DNA of 64,000 nucleotides from Hemerocallis citrina (taxonomy: Eukaryota; Streptophyta; Magnoliopsida; Asparagales; Asphodelaceae): positions 184,782,175 to 184,846,174 of the forward strand of contig CM030362.1 in assembly GCA_017893485.1 (NCBI GenBank). Reading direction: 5' to 3'. Both the position numbers and the translations under genes were made by a program. Numbering within the stretch: position 1 is the first letter of the stretch; each line of letters starts with the position of its first letter. The notes beneath the pieces were generated by a model. The model had not been told where the DNA came from. It worked only from the letters and a program-made list of their open reading frames with translations, and did not search any database. Below, piece after piece: positions 1-11,684 of this stretch.

Positions 1-2110
1 TCTCAGCGAGTTCGGAGCTAAATCTCTCTCCTAGAGTTGCTCCTCAAACTCCTCGTCCAGATGGCTCTCCTAGAGCCGAGCTCTTCACTCCGCTCGCTTC
101 CAAAGTGGAGCTCTTCTCCACAAGTTCGAAGCACAACTCTCTCCCAGAGTTCCTCCTTAAACTTGTCCCTCAAATAGCTCTTCTCGACGAGATCGGAGCT
201 AAAACTCTCTTAGAATTGCTCCTTGCGCTCACTTCAAAGAATGGGTCTTCCCATGGCTCTTACGAGGATCTTCCCAGCGCCGCTTCTCCACTATGCGAGA
301 GAACAAGGCAGAGGAGAGAACCCAGATGCCTCTCCTCCCCTTCCTCTTCTCCTCTTCTCCGAGCTACTACGGGCAGAGGGTGAACTACTGATGCGCCGAG
401 CCGAGGTACCGGGGTACCGACCCTCGTATATGGCAAAAAATCGTCCCGAGGCGATTTCGCCGTTAGATCATCTCAAAATTCGCACCCAATCGTGATGGAC
501 GGATCAGATCGCGCTACGTCACCACAAAATGACAAGATAACGTTTTCTCGAAACTCGTGCCTCTTGTCTCGTGATTCGCGCCACGATCGTGATCAACCGT
601 CCAGATGGCTCTTCTACAAATCGAGCTCCCCACTCCGCTCGCATCCGAAGCGGAGCTCTTCTCAAACGAGTTCGGAGCTAGAACTCTCTCCTAGTGTTGC
701 TCCTCAAGCTCCTCTTCCTGATGGCTCTTCTACAAATCGAGCTCCCCACTCCGCTCGCATCCGAAGCGGAGCTCTTCTCAAACGAGTTCGGAGCTAGAAC
801 TCTCTCCTAGAGTTGCTCCTCAAGCTCCTCTTCCTGATGGCTCTTCTACAAATCGAGCTCCCCACTCCGCTCGCATCCGAAGCGGAGCTCTTCTCAAACG
901 AGTTCGGAGCTAGAACTCTCTCCTAGTGTTGCTCCTCAAGCTCCTCTTCCTGATGGCTCTTCTACAAATCGAGCTCCCCACTCCGCTCGCATCCGAAGCG
1001 GAGCTCTTCTCAAACGAGTTCGGAGCTAGAACTCTCTCCTAGAGTTGCTCCTCAAGCTCCTCTTCCTGATGGCTCTTCTACAAATCGAGCTCCCCACTCC
1101 GCTCGCATCCGAAGCGGAGCTCTTCTCAAACGAGTTCGGAGCTAGAACTCTCTCCTAGAGTTGCTCCTCCCGCTCCTCTTCCTGATGCCTCTTCTACAAA
1201 TCGAGCTCCCCACTCCGCTCGCATCCGAAGCGGAGCTCTTCTCAAACGAGTTCGGACCTAGAACTCTCTCCTAGAGTTGCTCTACAAGCTCCTCTTCCAG
1301 ATGGCTCTTCTACAAATTGAGCTCCCCACTCCGCTCGCATCCGAAGCGGAGCTCTTCTCAAACGAGTTCGGAGCTAGAACTCTCTCCTAGTGTTGCTCCT
1401 CAAGCTCCTCTTCCTGATGGCTCTTCTACAAATCGAGCTCCCCACTCCGCTCGCATCCGAAGCGGAGCTCTTCTCAAACAAGTTCGGAGCTAGAACTCTC
1501 TCCTAGAGTTGCTCCTCAAGCTCCTCTTCCAGATGGCTCTTCTACAAATCGAGCTCCCCACTCCGCTCGCATCCGAAGCGGAGCTCTTCTCAAACGAGTT
1601 CGGAGCTAGAACTCTATCCTAGAGTTGCTCCTCAAACTCCTCGTCCAGATGGCTCTCCTACAGCCGAGCTCTTCACTCCGCTCACCTCCAAAGCGGAGCT
1701 CTTCTCCACAAGTTCGGAGCACAACTTTCTCCTAGAATTCCTGCTCAAACTTGTCTCTCAAATAGCTCTTCTCGACGAGATCGGAGCACAACTCTCTCCT
1801 AGAGTTGCTCCTTGCACTCACTTCACAGAATGGGTCTTCCCATGGCTCTTACGAGGATCTTCCCAGCGCCGCTTCTCCACTATGCGAGAGAACAAGGCAG
1901 AGGAGAGAACCCAGATGCCTCTCCTCCCCTTCCTCTTCTCCTCTTCTCCGAGCTACTATGGGCAGAGGGTGAACTACTGATGCGCCGAGCCGAGGTACCG
2001 GGGTACCGACCCTCGTATATGGCAAAAAATCATCCCGAGGCGAAGTCACCGTCGGATCTCTCCAAAATTCGCGTCAGAATCTGATGGACGGTTCAGATCG
2101 TGCCACGCCC
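1..2110. repeat. Large direct duplication, offset 1588 bp
   Basis: Positions 1-560 recur at about 1589-2110. 'gatggctctcctagagccg' at 60 matches 1648, and the purine-rich 'gaacaaggcagaggagagaa' at about 300 matches 1888, both with an offset of 1588. The 116-bp array lies between the two copies, so the array appears to have expanded within a duplicated framework. Confidence 0.75.
604..1660. repeat. 116-bp tandem array, nine units plus divergent flanks
   Basis: The anchor 'gatggctcttctacaaatcg' starts at 604, 720, 836, 952, 1068, 1184, 1300, 1416 and 1532, with a diverged start at 1648. Every step is exactly 116 bp. Units differ by a few substitutions only. Each unit contains GAGCTC twice, around a short imperfect inverted repeat (tccgct ... 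agcgga). The absence of length variation suggests recent expansion by unequal exchange or replication slippage. I see no coding function. Confidence 0.95.
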
Positions 2111-2764
2111 ACAAAACGACAAGATAACGTTTTCTCGTGATCTGAACCCCATCCTCGTGATACGCGCCATGATGAACGGCCCAGATCCGGCCACGCGTAT
2201 GTTCCGAGACGCCTGCCACCGGCTCGCCCAGCCGAGCTACCGAACAGCTCAGCCGAGCAGCCGAGCTACTGGGCACAGGGGAGGAACCCTCAAGAGATAC
2301 TTCCCTCAAATCGTCCAACTCAGCACCTCGGCCAAACAGCCCTGACGCGCCGAGCCGAGGTACCGGGGTACCGACCCTCGTATATGGCGAAAAAACTCGC
2401 CGACCCATATCAGCCATTGGATCTTGTAAAAAAGCGTGCTCGTCATGATGGACGGATCAGATCGCGCCACGTCACCACAAAACGACAAGATAACGTTTTC
2501 TCGAAACTCGTGCCTCTTGTCTCGTGATTCGCGCCACGATCGTGATCAACCGTCAAGATTGAGTAGCGTAGCTTAGATCTGCCAATCCACCAAACTGCGG
2601 AGCGGCAAAAAATGTACCTCGAAATCCGGGCTCGGATTCGCCGAACAAAGCAAGCAGATGAAGAGGAAGAAAGAAAAAGAGGCTAACGGTCGGGGTCAGA
2701 TCCGATACCCACGGTCCGACCCCTACCCTTCTTAGCTCCTTCATTCTTCTCCTTCTTCCCCAAC

Positions 2765-3075
2765 ACTTCTCCTCTTCTCCACCGAGCGGAAGAACAAGGC
2801 AGAGGAGAGAACCCAATTGCCTCTCCTCCCCTTCCTCTTCTCCTCTTCTCCACCGAGCGGAAGAACAAGACAGGGGAGAGAACCCAGTTGCCTCTCCTCC
2901 CCTTCCTCTTCTCCTCTTCTCCACCGAGTGGAAGAACAAGGCAGAGGAGAGAACCCACTTGCCTCTCCTCCCCTTCCTCTTCTCCTCTTCACCTCTCCAA
3001 AAAGTACCCAGCACTTCTCCTCTTCTCCACTGTGCGAAAGAACAAGGCAGAGGAGAGAACCCAAATGCCTCTCCT
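2765..3075. repeat. 71-bp tandem array
   Basis: The anchor 'accgagcggaagaacaag' starts at 2781, 2852 and 2923, giving two exact 71-bp steps. A more diverged unit follows near 3030. The units are strand-asymmetric (pyrimidine-rich 'ctcctccccttcctcttctc'). Long open frames on both strands here are repeat artefacts. Confidence 0.85.
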
Positions 3076-3392
3076 TCTCTTCCTCTTTCTCCTCAGAGGT
3101 GCTGCCGATCCGATCCGAGGTGCCGATCCGAGCCGAGGTACCGGGGTACCGACCCTCGCACATGGAGAAAAATTCGATCGATCTCATCTCACCGTCGGAT
3201 CGTCTCAAAATTTGCGCTAAAACATGATGAACGGCTCAGATCTCGCCACGTCACCACAAAACGACAAGATAACGTTTTCTCGAAACTCGTGCCTCTTGTC
3301 TCGTGATTCGCGCCACGATCGTGATCAACCGTCCAGATTGAGCCACGTAGCTCGGATCTCAAATCCGAGCTACCGACCTACCGAACAGCAAA

Positions 3393-4640
3393 TTGGAGAA
3401 AAATGCTCCTCAAAATTCGTGCTCGGATTGGCCGAACAGGAAGCAGATCCGAGGAGCTCAGATTTTCCGAACAAGAACCAGAGGGGGGAGAGAAAAAAAA
3501 AAAGAAAAAAAAAGGAGCTACAGGGTCGGGTTCAGACCCGTTAAGGGATCCGAACCCGAACCCCATAGCTTCTCCTACTGCTTCTTCTCTTCCCAATCTC
3601 CCGCCAAAAGATCAGTGAAGAAAAACCCAAAAAAAAAAAAAAAAACCACCTCGTCGTTACAAAACTCCAACGCCGAGGAACCCACTGGCGAGCTCCTAGT
3701 CCGAAACTCCAACTACAGGGTCGACCTCCACCATGCCTTCGCCGAGCTCAAACAACGCCGAGCTCACACCTCCATCAAACCCAATGACAGCTACCCCTTC
3801 ACGAGCTTCATCCCTGAGCTCGCTCGACACCATGGCCGAGCTCTATGCTCTTCGCCAACTCGTCGAAGCAGCTCGACGACCCTCCGCAAGCTCCCCATTG
3901 CCGACCAGGCTCCACCTTCGTCACCTTTGACCTCGTCGGCCTCCACGCTCGAGCCGCTTCCACCGAGCTCTTCGTCCAAGCTCCGAACCCAACTCCAAAC
4001 GCAGCGCCACTCCAAGCTTCTCCTCTTCAACTGCCGAGCTTCTCCTCTAGAAGAACCCAACTTTTCGCCGAGCCCCTCCGACGACATCGAGCGCGACCCA
4101 TCGCCGAGCTTGCCACCTTCGTCCAAGCTTGAACTCCGCCACAACTCCGAGCACCCACTCTCGCCGAAGTGTCGACTCTCCATGCCGAGCCAAACCCATT
4201 ACTGAGCACCAAAGCTCCGACGAGTTCCATCGAATCCTCGCCAAGCCGAAGCTACAACTGCCTCCGACGCCGAACTCAGCTCATCTCCAGCACCGAGCTC
4301 CACCATGCTCCTCGTCGAACCCATCGAACCGAAGCTCCAAGTTCCTCGCCATGCCGAAGAGCTCCGTCTTCCTCCTTCGCGAGTTCCATTCGTCGCTTCC
4401 GAGCTCCGATGGCGAGCTCCGAGCCTCCCGTCGACATCTCCCGCAAGCTAACGAAGAACGAAGAAGGAGAGGCAAAGCTGAAAGATGGAGGAGAGGGGAC
4501 GAGGTCGGGGGAGAGCTGACGAAGTCGAGAGGGGAGAAAGAAACGAAGAAGAAGAAGAAGCAGCAGCAACGAAGTAGAAGAAGAAGAGAAGCAGCAGAGC
4601 ACGAAGAAAGAAAAAAAAAAAAAAAAAAAAAGCCACGTGG
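3393..4640 (+). other. GC-rich, GAGCTC-rich segment with low-complexity open frames
   Basis: This segment has a 270-residue open frame (3393-4205, plus strand) and several overlapping frames on both strands. The translation is Ser/Pro/Arg/Lys-rich with no family I recognise. The codons reflect a dispersed 'gccgagctc' microrepeat rather than a protein signature. It is bounded by A-rich runs (3487-3515, 3627-3646 and 4609-4631) and is flanked by element repeats. I judge the frames spurious. A captured, decayed host fragment cannot be excluded. Confidence 0.35.
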
Positions 4641-5025
4641 CATGCCACGTGGCATCATCTCAGTGATCCGAGGTGCCGATCCGGGGTGCCGAACCGAAGT
4701 GCTGAAGTACCGATGCTGTAAATTGAGAAAAAAAGGGACCGACCAACACGATCCGTCCGATCGTCTCAAAATTTGCGTCGCGACACGATCGACGCTCAGG
4801 AACGCGCCACGTGTCCCGATCGTGATCTGCCTCACGATGCGCGTAGATCTGATCATGATGGACGGCCAGAAACGCGCCACGTGTCCCGATCGTGATCTGT
4901 CTCACGATGCGCGCAGATCTGATCATGATGGACGGCCAGAAAAGCGCCACGTGTCCCGATCGTGATCTGCCTCACGATGCGCAGATCTGATCGTGATGGA
5001 CGGTCAGAAATCTGCTACGTGTCCA
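4632..5025. repeat. G-box/ABRE-bearing array with 70-bp units
   Basis: Two CCACGTGG-type palindromes sit side by side at 4632-4655. Then 'gccacgtgtcccgatcgtga' begins at 4806, 4876 and 4946 (exact 70-bp steps), with a diverged copy near 5012. Each 70-bp unit carries CACGTG, which is the G-box core and contains ACGT, plus 'gatcatgatggacgg'. G-boxes bind plant bZIP and bHLH factors. Activity here is inferred. Confidence 0.8.
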
Positions 5026-5482
5026 GGTAATATTTAAAATATTTATTTATTTATTTAATTGTTTTTTTTATTTAAAAAATCCGAAAAAATAATTAAAAAA
5101 TCGAAAAAATTAATTAAAAATTCTAAAAATAATTATTAATTCAGAAAAAATTATTTTTAAATTCTGAAAAAATAATTATTAAATTAGAATAATTAATTAA
5201 TATTTTTTGACACCCCTACCTTCTATGTCAATAGTACGGTATGGTACGGTAATATGGTATTTTTTGACACCCCTACCTTCTATGTCAATAGTTATAATAA
5301 TAATTTTTTTGACTACCGTAAAAAAACACAACAAAAAAGATTATTGTCAAAAAAAAAAGTAATTAAAGTTGTAATTCCCCGCAAAAAATAGCATATGGCT
5401 ATTTTGCATCATAATCTGTGCGCAATTGAGAATTGCACGCGATTGTGTATTTTTCTAATAACAAATGATTGTTATTGAAAAA
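5026..5482. other. AT-rich spacer with a 57-bp tandem duplication; no gene
   Basis: The first ~180 bp are AT-rich and resemble 54660-54840 in the complete Tat element. After that, 'attttttgacacccctacc' occurs at 5202 and 5259 (57-bp step) around an 'acggtatggtacggtaa' motif. The remainder has no coding signal and no purine tract directly before the LTR at 5483. Confidence 0.5.
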
Positions 5483-6103
5483 TGATATGGCTAAAAATAG
5501 GATTAAATCGGGACGGTTCACATCGGACACGAATCTTAAAGCTCAGGGGTAAAACGGTAATTTCACATACAAATGGGTCCGAAACGGGTACTGGGTCTCC
5601 TTCCTCGCAGATCCAATAACCCGCGAACGGATCCACCTCAACTGGGTACGGGCCCCAACCCGAGACACACCCAGTCCAGAAAAGATAGAATTAGGGTTTC
5701 TGATTAATCCTAATCAACGGCTCTGATTCACATCTATCTTTTCACCGGGAATTAAGGGATTACATTCCTAATCTGATTACGAGGATTTTATGCCTTATCA
5801 GATCACAGGAATCACATTCCTTATCTGATCCCAACGGCGACTATAAATACCCCACACCCATCTCCATTAAGAGGTAATCAATCTTTTTCTAGTTAAACGC
5901 TCTTTCATAATCATTTCTGGTTATTGACTTGAGCGTCGGAGGGTGCGTCGCCGGGATCAACCCCGGTGTCTCGCACTTCCTTGCAGGTGAACGGCGGGAG
6001 TCAACGGTCAAGCTCCGGCGGAACAGGTTAGGTTTGCTATTCAGGTTTTACACGAACTCACAAATTCTATCTGTTTGCCCCCACACCAAATTTAGCGGCA
6101 ACA
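5483..6103 (+). mobile_element. Solo LTR (or orphan 3' LTR) of the Tat family
   Basis: It begins 'tgatatggctaaaaatagg' and ends 'tagcggcaaca', matching both ends of the 575-bp LTRs at 11915 and 55086. Internal blocks also match, including the TATA region and 'gagcgtcggagggt'. No primer-binding site follows it and no clear polypurine tract precedes it. Flanking pentamers are AAAAA and AGAAA, a weak 4/5 match, so a solo LTR is the likelier reading. It could alternatively be the 3' LTR of the element whose repeat region occupies 1-5025. Confidence 0.85.
5842..5849 (+). promoter_or_regulatory. TATA box of the solo LTR
   Basis: The sequence 'gactataaatacccc' is conserved at the same place in all three LTRs of this family (5842, 12228, 55399). 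It marks the likely U3/R transition. Confidence 0.7.
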
Positions 6104-9100
6104 AGAAATATCATATTTATTGTCTACTTTATTTTATAATTTTGAAGGATTATTACGAGGTAGTCTTAATGCATTTTTGTATTGTTGGTATTATTAAAGT
6201 AGAGATTTTTTGGTTTATTTGAAATATATTGGGACTTGGGGGCTTATATGTAATTTTCCCTTACATTATTTATTTATTTTCCTTTTTATAAAACCCCACC
6301 CCACCTCCTTCCTTCTCCATTTTCCTTCTTCTCCCGTTTCCTTCCTAGCCGAAAAGAACCCAAGCCGAACCCATCGGCCGATCACTTCCCCACCTCAAAT
6401 CCACCTCATTTCTTCATGGTTTTCAAATTAAATCGAGGGACAGACTAAGTGAAGGGTTCTCTACATCGTGACGGTATCCGTTTTTTGAAAGGATTTCGGG
6501 AAAGTAAACCCTAGATTATTTTATTGTATAAAAATTAGTGTGGTTAATTTCTATTGAGTAGGAGTATTATGGTAGGAAGATTAGGAGATGTTGGGAAGGG
6601 TAGATGCGAGAAATTAGCAAGTTGTTAGAGAATTTGCAAGTTGTTAATAAATTAGGATTTTAGGTTTGTAAAAGAGAACTATATGTATATGAATTAGTTC
6701 TCGTATGGTAGTAGAAATTGTAGTTGGATTATTAGAATAATTCGGGAGTGCTTTTAGTAATTTTTTGAAAATAGGAATCTTGTCGGAATTCGAATGTTAC
6801 GTGCAAGCACGTGTGTATCCCAGGCATTCAATAAACGCTTGTGTGATATTTGGAATAGTGTTATTAGATTTTGTGATTGGTTTGGATGAATTGAGTTTTA
6901 ATTGCTTTGAAATTGATGATAGGATATATTAGCAACTTTGGAGGCGGAGAGGCGTGGTGGCGCTTCGAGTCTTCGCGGGATATTTAGTGAGTATGATATC
7001 TTTTATTTTTACGCACTTGTTGCGTTGTGGAAATTTTAAATTACGATTTACGGTGTATTTCCTATTTCGTATCTTAGTGTAGCATGGGTGTTTTGAGCTG
7101 AGAAATTGTGTGGACACTCCTGTATGTGTCCACAACTATAGTCTAAATTTTATAAATTATCGAGGTCGGTTGATACCTCAAAACTTGCAGAGTGCAGCTG
7201 GTCTGAAAGGGCAGAGCTGAAGCCGATTGCTTTTGGACTGAAGTCCAAAAGATCATAACCAATTGTATAGGTATGATCTTGCTATGAACCTTGCGAGTAG
7301 CTTTTGGTATGAGCTTATTCGATGATTATCAAGTTTTAGAAATTTAGAGCTCGTTTGGAAAAAGGTAGTAAACACTCGGCTAAAGGAGTGGCCGAAATTG
7401 TGTGCTATGTTGGAAGAGTCGTAACTCATTGTGTGAGATGAATCTAAATGTGAATTTTGGACACAATGAAATGGTACATGTGTAGAGTGAGAATCTCAAA
7501 TTTCATGAGCATTGGACACAAGGTTGATTTATTATTGACTATTAAAGTGGGCTATGTTCAGCCTAGTTAAGTTGACTAGTTGGTGAAAATGAGAATTTGG
7601 GAACTATTGTTAAGAGTTTGGGAGATTGACCAACTAGAGAGTTGTAGTAGGGAGTCATAGCTTTCTAACCCATATGGAGTTTTGTAATTCCAATTTATAG
7701 GTTGAGAGTTATGATTTTCCAAAAATGGAACTTGCGTTTTTGAGAACTCTAATGATAGAGTCTGAAAGAGCTGTTCAACTAGGAAGTTGAAGTAGACACT
7801 ACCACCTTCCCATAGGACCCGGGATCGAGAACTTCTGATGAGTAAGCAAACCCTTATGATATTGGAAAGGGCAGCGAGTGCAAGAAGAATATACTATTGA
7901 GAGTATATGAGGTTTTATAGTATCAAGACTATTGAATTCGAAGAAATAGTTAGCTAGAAGGTTGTAGACTAAGGCTTTATCTTTCCAGAATTGGTAGTGT
8001 CAAGCAATTCTGTATTGTGTGTTGGAAGTTATGGGCATTGCAAGATAGCAACCTGTTGTTTAGACCAAACTTCAAGTTTAAGTTGACTCGGGGACTTGAG
8101 CTCTTAAATATTTGAGGGAGTCGCCCACTAGGGGATTGCTGTGGATCTCCCTACCCTTCTAGAAGTCTGATTGTGTTGCACTCCGATGAGCATAGCTTGG
8201 GTCACAGCTACTGCTTTTTCTTGAACTATCGGACAATTGATGAGGAACCCTCTGCATACCGCAGTGTGGTGATCACGAGCTATCAGGTTTTAATGATGTT
8301 TTAGCATTTTCATTTGGAACTTAGATAAGTTCCAGTGCTTAATACTCATGGTGGACATGAGTGAGTTGAGGTATAGCTCTGGTCGGTTTGTGTTTGGTGT
8401 CTCGATGCCTGAGTCTGTCAATGGTCAGGAATTGATGGTTATGTGTGTGCTTACCTTCATTTGATTTGTATTGCATCCTTGGGGCGTCGTTGGACCACTC
8501 GCTGAGGGTCACGAGCTAGGATTATTTGGTCACGGACCTGTGAAGGTATTGGGAACCAGTGGATGTGATTCCTGTGATAATTGTTGTTTGACAGACCAGA
8601 CAGACTCGATATTGTTGATTGACATCGAGTGTGACTTGGTAACAACTTGTTTCTATAAACTGCATTGATTAGGTTTTCTTTTATTGTTTCGCTTGAAGAT
8701 CGAATTGGTGTTATGGGTGATTTCCTATAATCCAACTCGTTCTGAGAGTTAGCACTAGGTGGTGATACTATGGGGTTGTCTCTCCCTGTCATTAGGGATA
8801 CGTGCTGCGGGCGTATCTTGTACTGTTGATTCCTGAAGTACCATGGTAAGAACGGGATGCTGATCTCCTGCGGATCGGGGGTTTTAGACCTTTGAGGCCG
8901 TCATCTTCTATGTTGGTGGACACGAACGGATCATAATGGATCTTCTGCGCAATGGATATACTTGCAGTATATCTGTAAGTTCGTCACAGCTTTCGAGGAG
9001 AGTCTGATGCAATGATTATTGGTGACAACGGGATAGCGCCCTGAAGTATTTATTTTATTTATCTCCTCAACCATGTCACACTATCAGGAACAGGAAGTGG

Positions 9101-10469
9101 ACCGAATTAGAATGCATTGCATAGCGAGGGTTCGGATCCCTAAACTGGAAGACAACGGCATGATTTGGAAAGTATGTAGTATGGGATGCATATATTTCCA
9201 AAGTCTCGCTTGCATTAGACTAAGTACATTGGCTTGACCTAGGCCACATGTAGTATGGGATGCATGTGTGTCCAGAGTCTTGCTGACATTAGATTAAGTG
9301 CATCTGTTTTATACTCTGCATTTTTGCATTAGACTCAGGTCACGGCATACACGAACACTAGGAAATCAGGATACACGTTTATTTTCCATTCAAGATGAAT
9401 TATGAGTGAAAGTGATGTATGGTGAGACGTGATGATATATGTTGTAAGAAATGAATGAATGCGATGTTATGGGATATGTGATTGGGAAAGAATATAAATC
9501 GCGAGTCTGTAAATGCAAATGAATGGTAAAGGAGGTGCGGTTTACGCGGAAATAGAGTTGTTGTGAATGTAAAGCTTTATGGAAAAATAAACCTATAGGA
9601 ATATTTGCATAAGGTGTAAGGTGATGGGCCTTAAGCAATTATTTAGAACGATTTCCAAACTAAGATAAGTATATTGTGAGCGGGTGTGGATATGCATATA
9701 GGAAATGACTCGGAGAGTATTTGAGGTGAATTTCAATTTATGATGTTTACATGTTCAGGTTTATCTTGGTATTCGTAAGTTCGTTATGTTTTACTTATAA
9801 GTTTAATTTAGTTGCTTATTAATAAATTATACTCACACCAGAAATGGCTAACCCCTTAGTGTTTAGGGGATTAGGGAGTCTCTGGACTATCCTAGGCCCC
9901 TACTGTTACAGGTCCTCAGCGGTGCAGAGGTGAGGTGTAGATTCTGTGGAGTGGAGCTTCATTTCACAATTGTTGTTTAAGGTTTATTTATGTGAATAGT
10001 GAAATTATGCTTTAAATTGTATTTTTGATGTATAAGTACGTGGATGACGATGATGAGTATAGTGTGGAGTGGCATGATATGTTTTTGACCCGTACCCATC
10101 TTGTTGTGGAGTACTGGACCCTGTGGTATGTTTTATAAATTATTTTCTAAAAACATTACTACGTTTTCAAAGGAATTTATGGTTTTTAATTGATCATTGA
10201 TATTCTATTATGAGTTTGGCCCCCAGAGCACATATATATATTGCCTGTGTGATTCTGCTTATTTTGGCCTGGGAAGCCCGAGATATTATTGCCTGTGATG
10301 TGAGCTACGGAATTTAGAGCAGAATTCCGTAAGCTTTTTGTGTTTTGGGGCAGAAATTTCAGGGGAAACTCTGCCGAAATTTTCTTAGAAATATAACTAT
10401 CTTAGTTTATATTTAAAGTGATATAGAAATTGAAGGAATTGAATTTGGAGTCAAAAGGGGGACGTTACA
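6104..10469 (+). mobile_element. Probable long gypsy-type LTR, edges uncertain
   Basis: About 4.3 kb with no coding frame of note. The left part reads like an LTR promoter ('gggacttgggggcttatatg', a pyrimidine-rich run and 'tttataaaaccccacc'). The right end reads 'aaaagggggacgttaca', which is the usual style of a chromovirus LTR terminus. Short internal duplications are present: 'gtagtatgggatgcat' at 9176 and 9249. I could not find a left terminus or target duplication, so it may be truncated or a composite. Confidence 0.4.
6287..6293 (+). promoter_or_regulatory. Candidate TATA box (TATAAAA)
   Basis: TATAAAA is followed by a C-rich and pyrimidine-rich leader ('accccaccccacctcctt'). It fits a U3/R boundary if 6104-10469 is an LTR. 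Confidence 0.4.
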
Positions 10470-10889
10470 GTTTGATATGACAATTTGATGTTCGTAGTTA
10501 TTGATGTATTAACTCTGATGGCAATTAAAGTGTTTTAAATTTCCATGCTATTACTGTGTTGAGATGCATTTGAAGGCAAAGATCTTGGAGATGTCACGGA
10601 TGTACGGTAATGAGAATCCGGGGCGTTATAAAAGTAGCACATTAACGTTTGAACAACCATATTCGAGAGATGGGAGTCTCAAATTTATAGAAGACAATTT
10701 TCTCATACATAGTGCTTATAATTATTTTGTGGGACCCTCTATCAATGACCGGCGCTTGTTCATTTTGTTTCTTTATATCATATTATGTATGCCTCTAAAA
10801 TATCAAGTTATTTAGAGATCGTTTATCTATACTTTAAGTGATCCCAACAATACAAACAGAGAGAGATTTTCAGGTGTATTTTTGACCAA
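10470..10889. other. Unassigned AT-rich DNA
   Basis: An 83-codon open frame is present (10564-10815) with no recognisable domain. The string 'aatccggggcgttataa' at about 10613-10630 resembles a decayed LTR terminus. Nothing else can be supported. Confidence 0.3.
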
Positions 10890-11095
10890 TCCCGGAGTTT
10901 TTAAACGCCGGGGTTGATACCCCTGGAGATTTGAAAATCGCCGACTCAAGCACCGGGTATACTCCCGCTAGAAAAACAGGAGGGTATACCCCGGCATTTG
11001 GAAATGCTGGGGTATATATAAGTATACCCCGGCGTTTGTAAACATCGCGGTAGATTTAAATATACCTTGGCATTTGTAAATGTCGTTTTTTTTTT
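10890..11095. repeat. Palindromic minisatellite with CCCCGGCATTTG-type hairpins
   Basis: Inverted motifs such as 'taccccggcatttggaaat' followed by 'gctggggta' recur several times, with variants 'ccccggcgtttgtaaacatc' and 'ccttggcatttgtaaatgtc'. Each unit can fold into a GC-clamped hairpin. A related palindrome, 'accggtgttttaaaatac', is at 63478-63500 near the other end of the window. Confidence 0.6.
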
Positions 11096-11684
11096 AAATT
11101 TTTTTAATTATTAATTTCGACTTAAATCTACCTACCCCAATGTTTGAAATGTTATGATAGGTATTATTTTAAAAAACAATATTCCCTATTTTTCTTTTTT
11201 TGAGTATATAAAAACAAGTATATTATTCAATAATACAAAACACTTGTATATGATTCATAATAATATCCAATACATCAATTCTTATAATCCATAAAACCAT
11301 TCACAGAAATCATAAAATATCAAAATTCAAATAACAATAATATCTAGTACATCAATTAACCTCGCATACGAAGTTTAACCTTACAACTGCATAGTTCTCT
11401 AGTCTCAAATAATACAAATAAGTTAAATTTTACAATCCAAATTAGTTCAAGCGAATAAACAATAAGACCAATAATCCCACCTATAGTGTATGTGAAGTCA
11501 TGTCATTGTTGCTTCCATCACGTTCGTCTTCTTCCTCGGAATTGACCTGGCTTGAACTTGTAGGTAGTCTATGGCCTGGTTGTGTGAAACAGAAAATTTT
11601 CGGAAATTAGTCAACATATACATATGCACAATCAAGTATCCATCTAGTTATAACAACGCACAAATTAGTACATCGTCCAACTAC
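11096..11684. other. AT-rich unassigned DNA; no gene
   Basis: Mostly A/T with short direct repeats ('aatatc-aatacatcaatt' type). The open frame at 11571-11759 has no recognisable domain. Confidence 0.4.

Larger units (their letters stand above)
390..3340. repeat. Dispersed duplicated blocks: GGTACC block and ~110-bp block
   Basis: A block containing 'gaggtaccggggtaccgac' occurs near 400, 1993, 2357 and 3135. A second block of about 110 bp, containing 'cacaaaacgacaagataacg' and 'gattcgcgccacgatcgtga', occurs at about 493-602, 2445-2555 and 3224-3335, with a shorter version at 2083-2160. The blocks alternate with the tandem arrays, as in a higher-order repeat. Confidence 0.8.
1..5025. mobile_element. 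Repeat-rich 3' noncoding region of a Tat-type gypsy element (truncated by window edge)
   Basis: This GC-rich stretch is built almost entirely from short tandem repeats and larger duplicated blocks. It ends in repeated 'gatggacgg-cagaa-gccacgtgtc' units and then passes into AT-rich sequence around 5030-5200. The same order (G-box-bearing repeats, a 'gacgatccagatcatgccac' type motif, then AT-rich spacer with 'aattaattaaaaatt') precedes the 3' LTR of the complete Tat element at 53541-54850. An LTR of that family lies just downstream at 5483. I infer that this is the 3' untranslated repeat region of a related element, cut by the window start. No protease, RT or integrase motif is visible here. 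It could also be a composite of several elements. Confidence 0.5.

Noticed and set aside
2553..3306. Several overlapping 90-155 codon open frames on both strands
   Set aside because: They run through the 71-bp array and encode Arg/Glu/Ser/Pro repeats only.
3393..4965. Open frames of 270 and 278 codons as possible host genes
   Set aside because: The composition follows the 'gccgagctc' microrepeat and poly-A runs, frames overlap on both strands, and no domain is recognisable.
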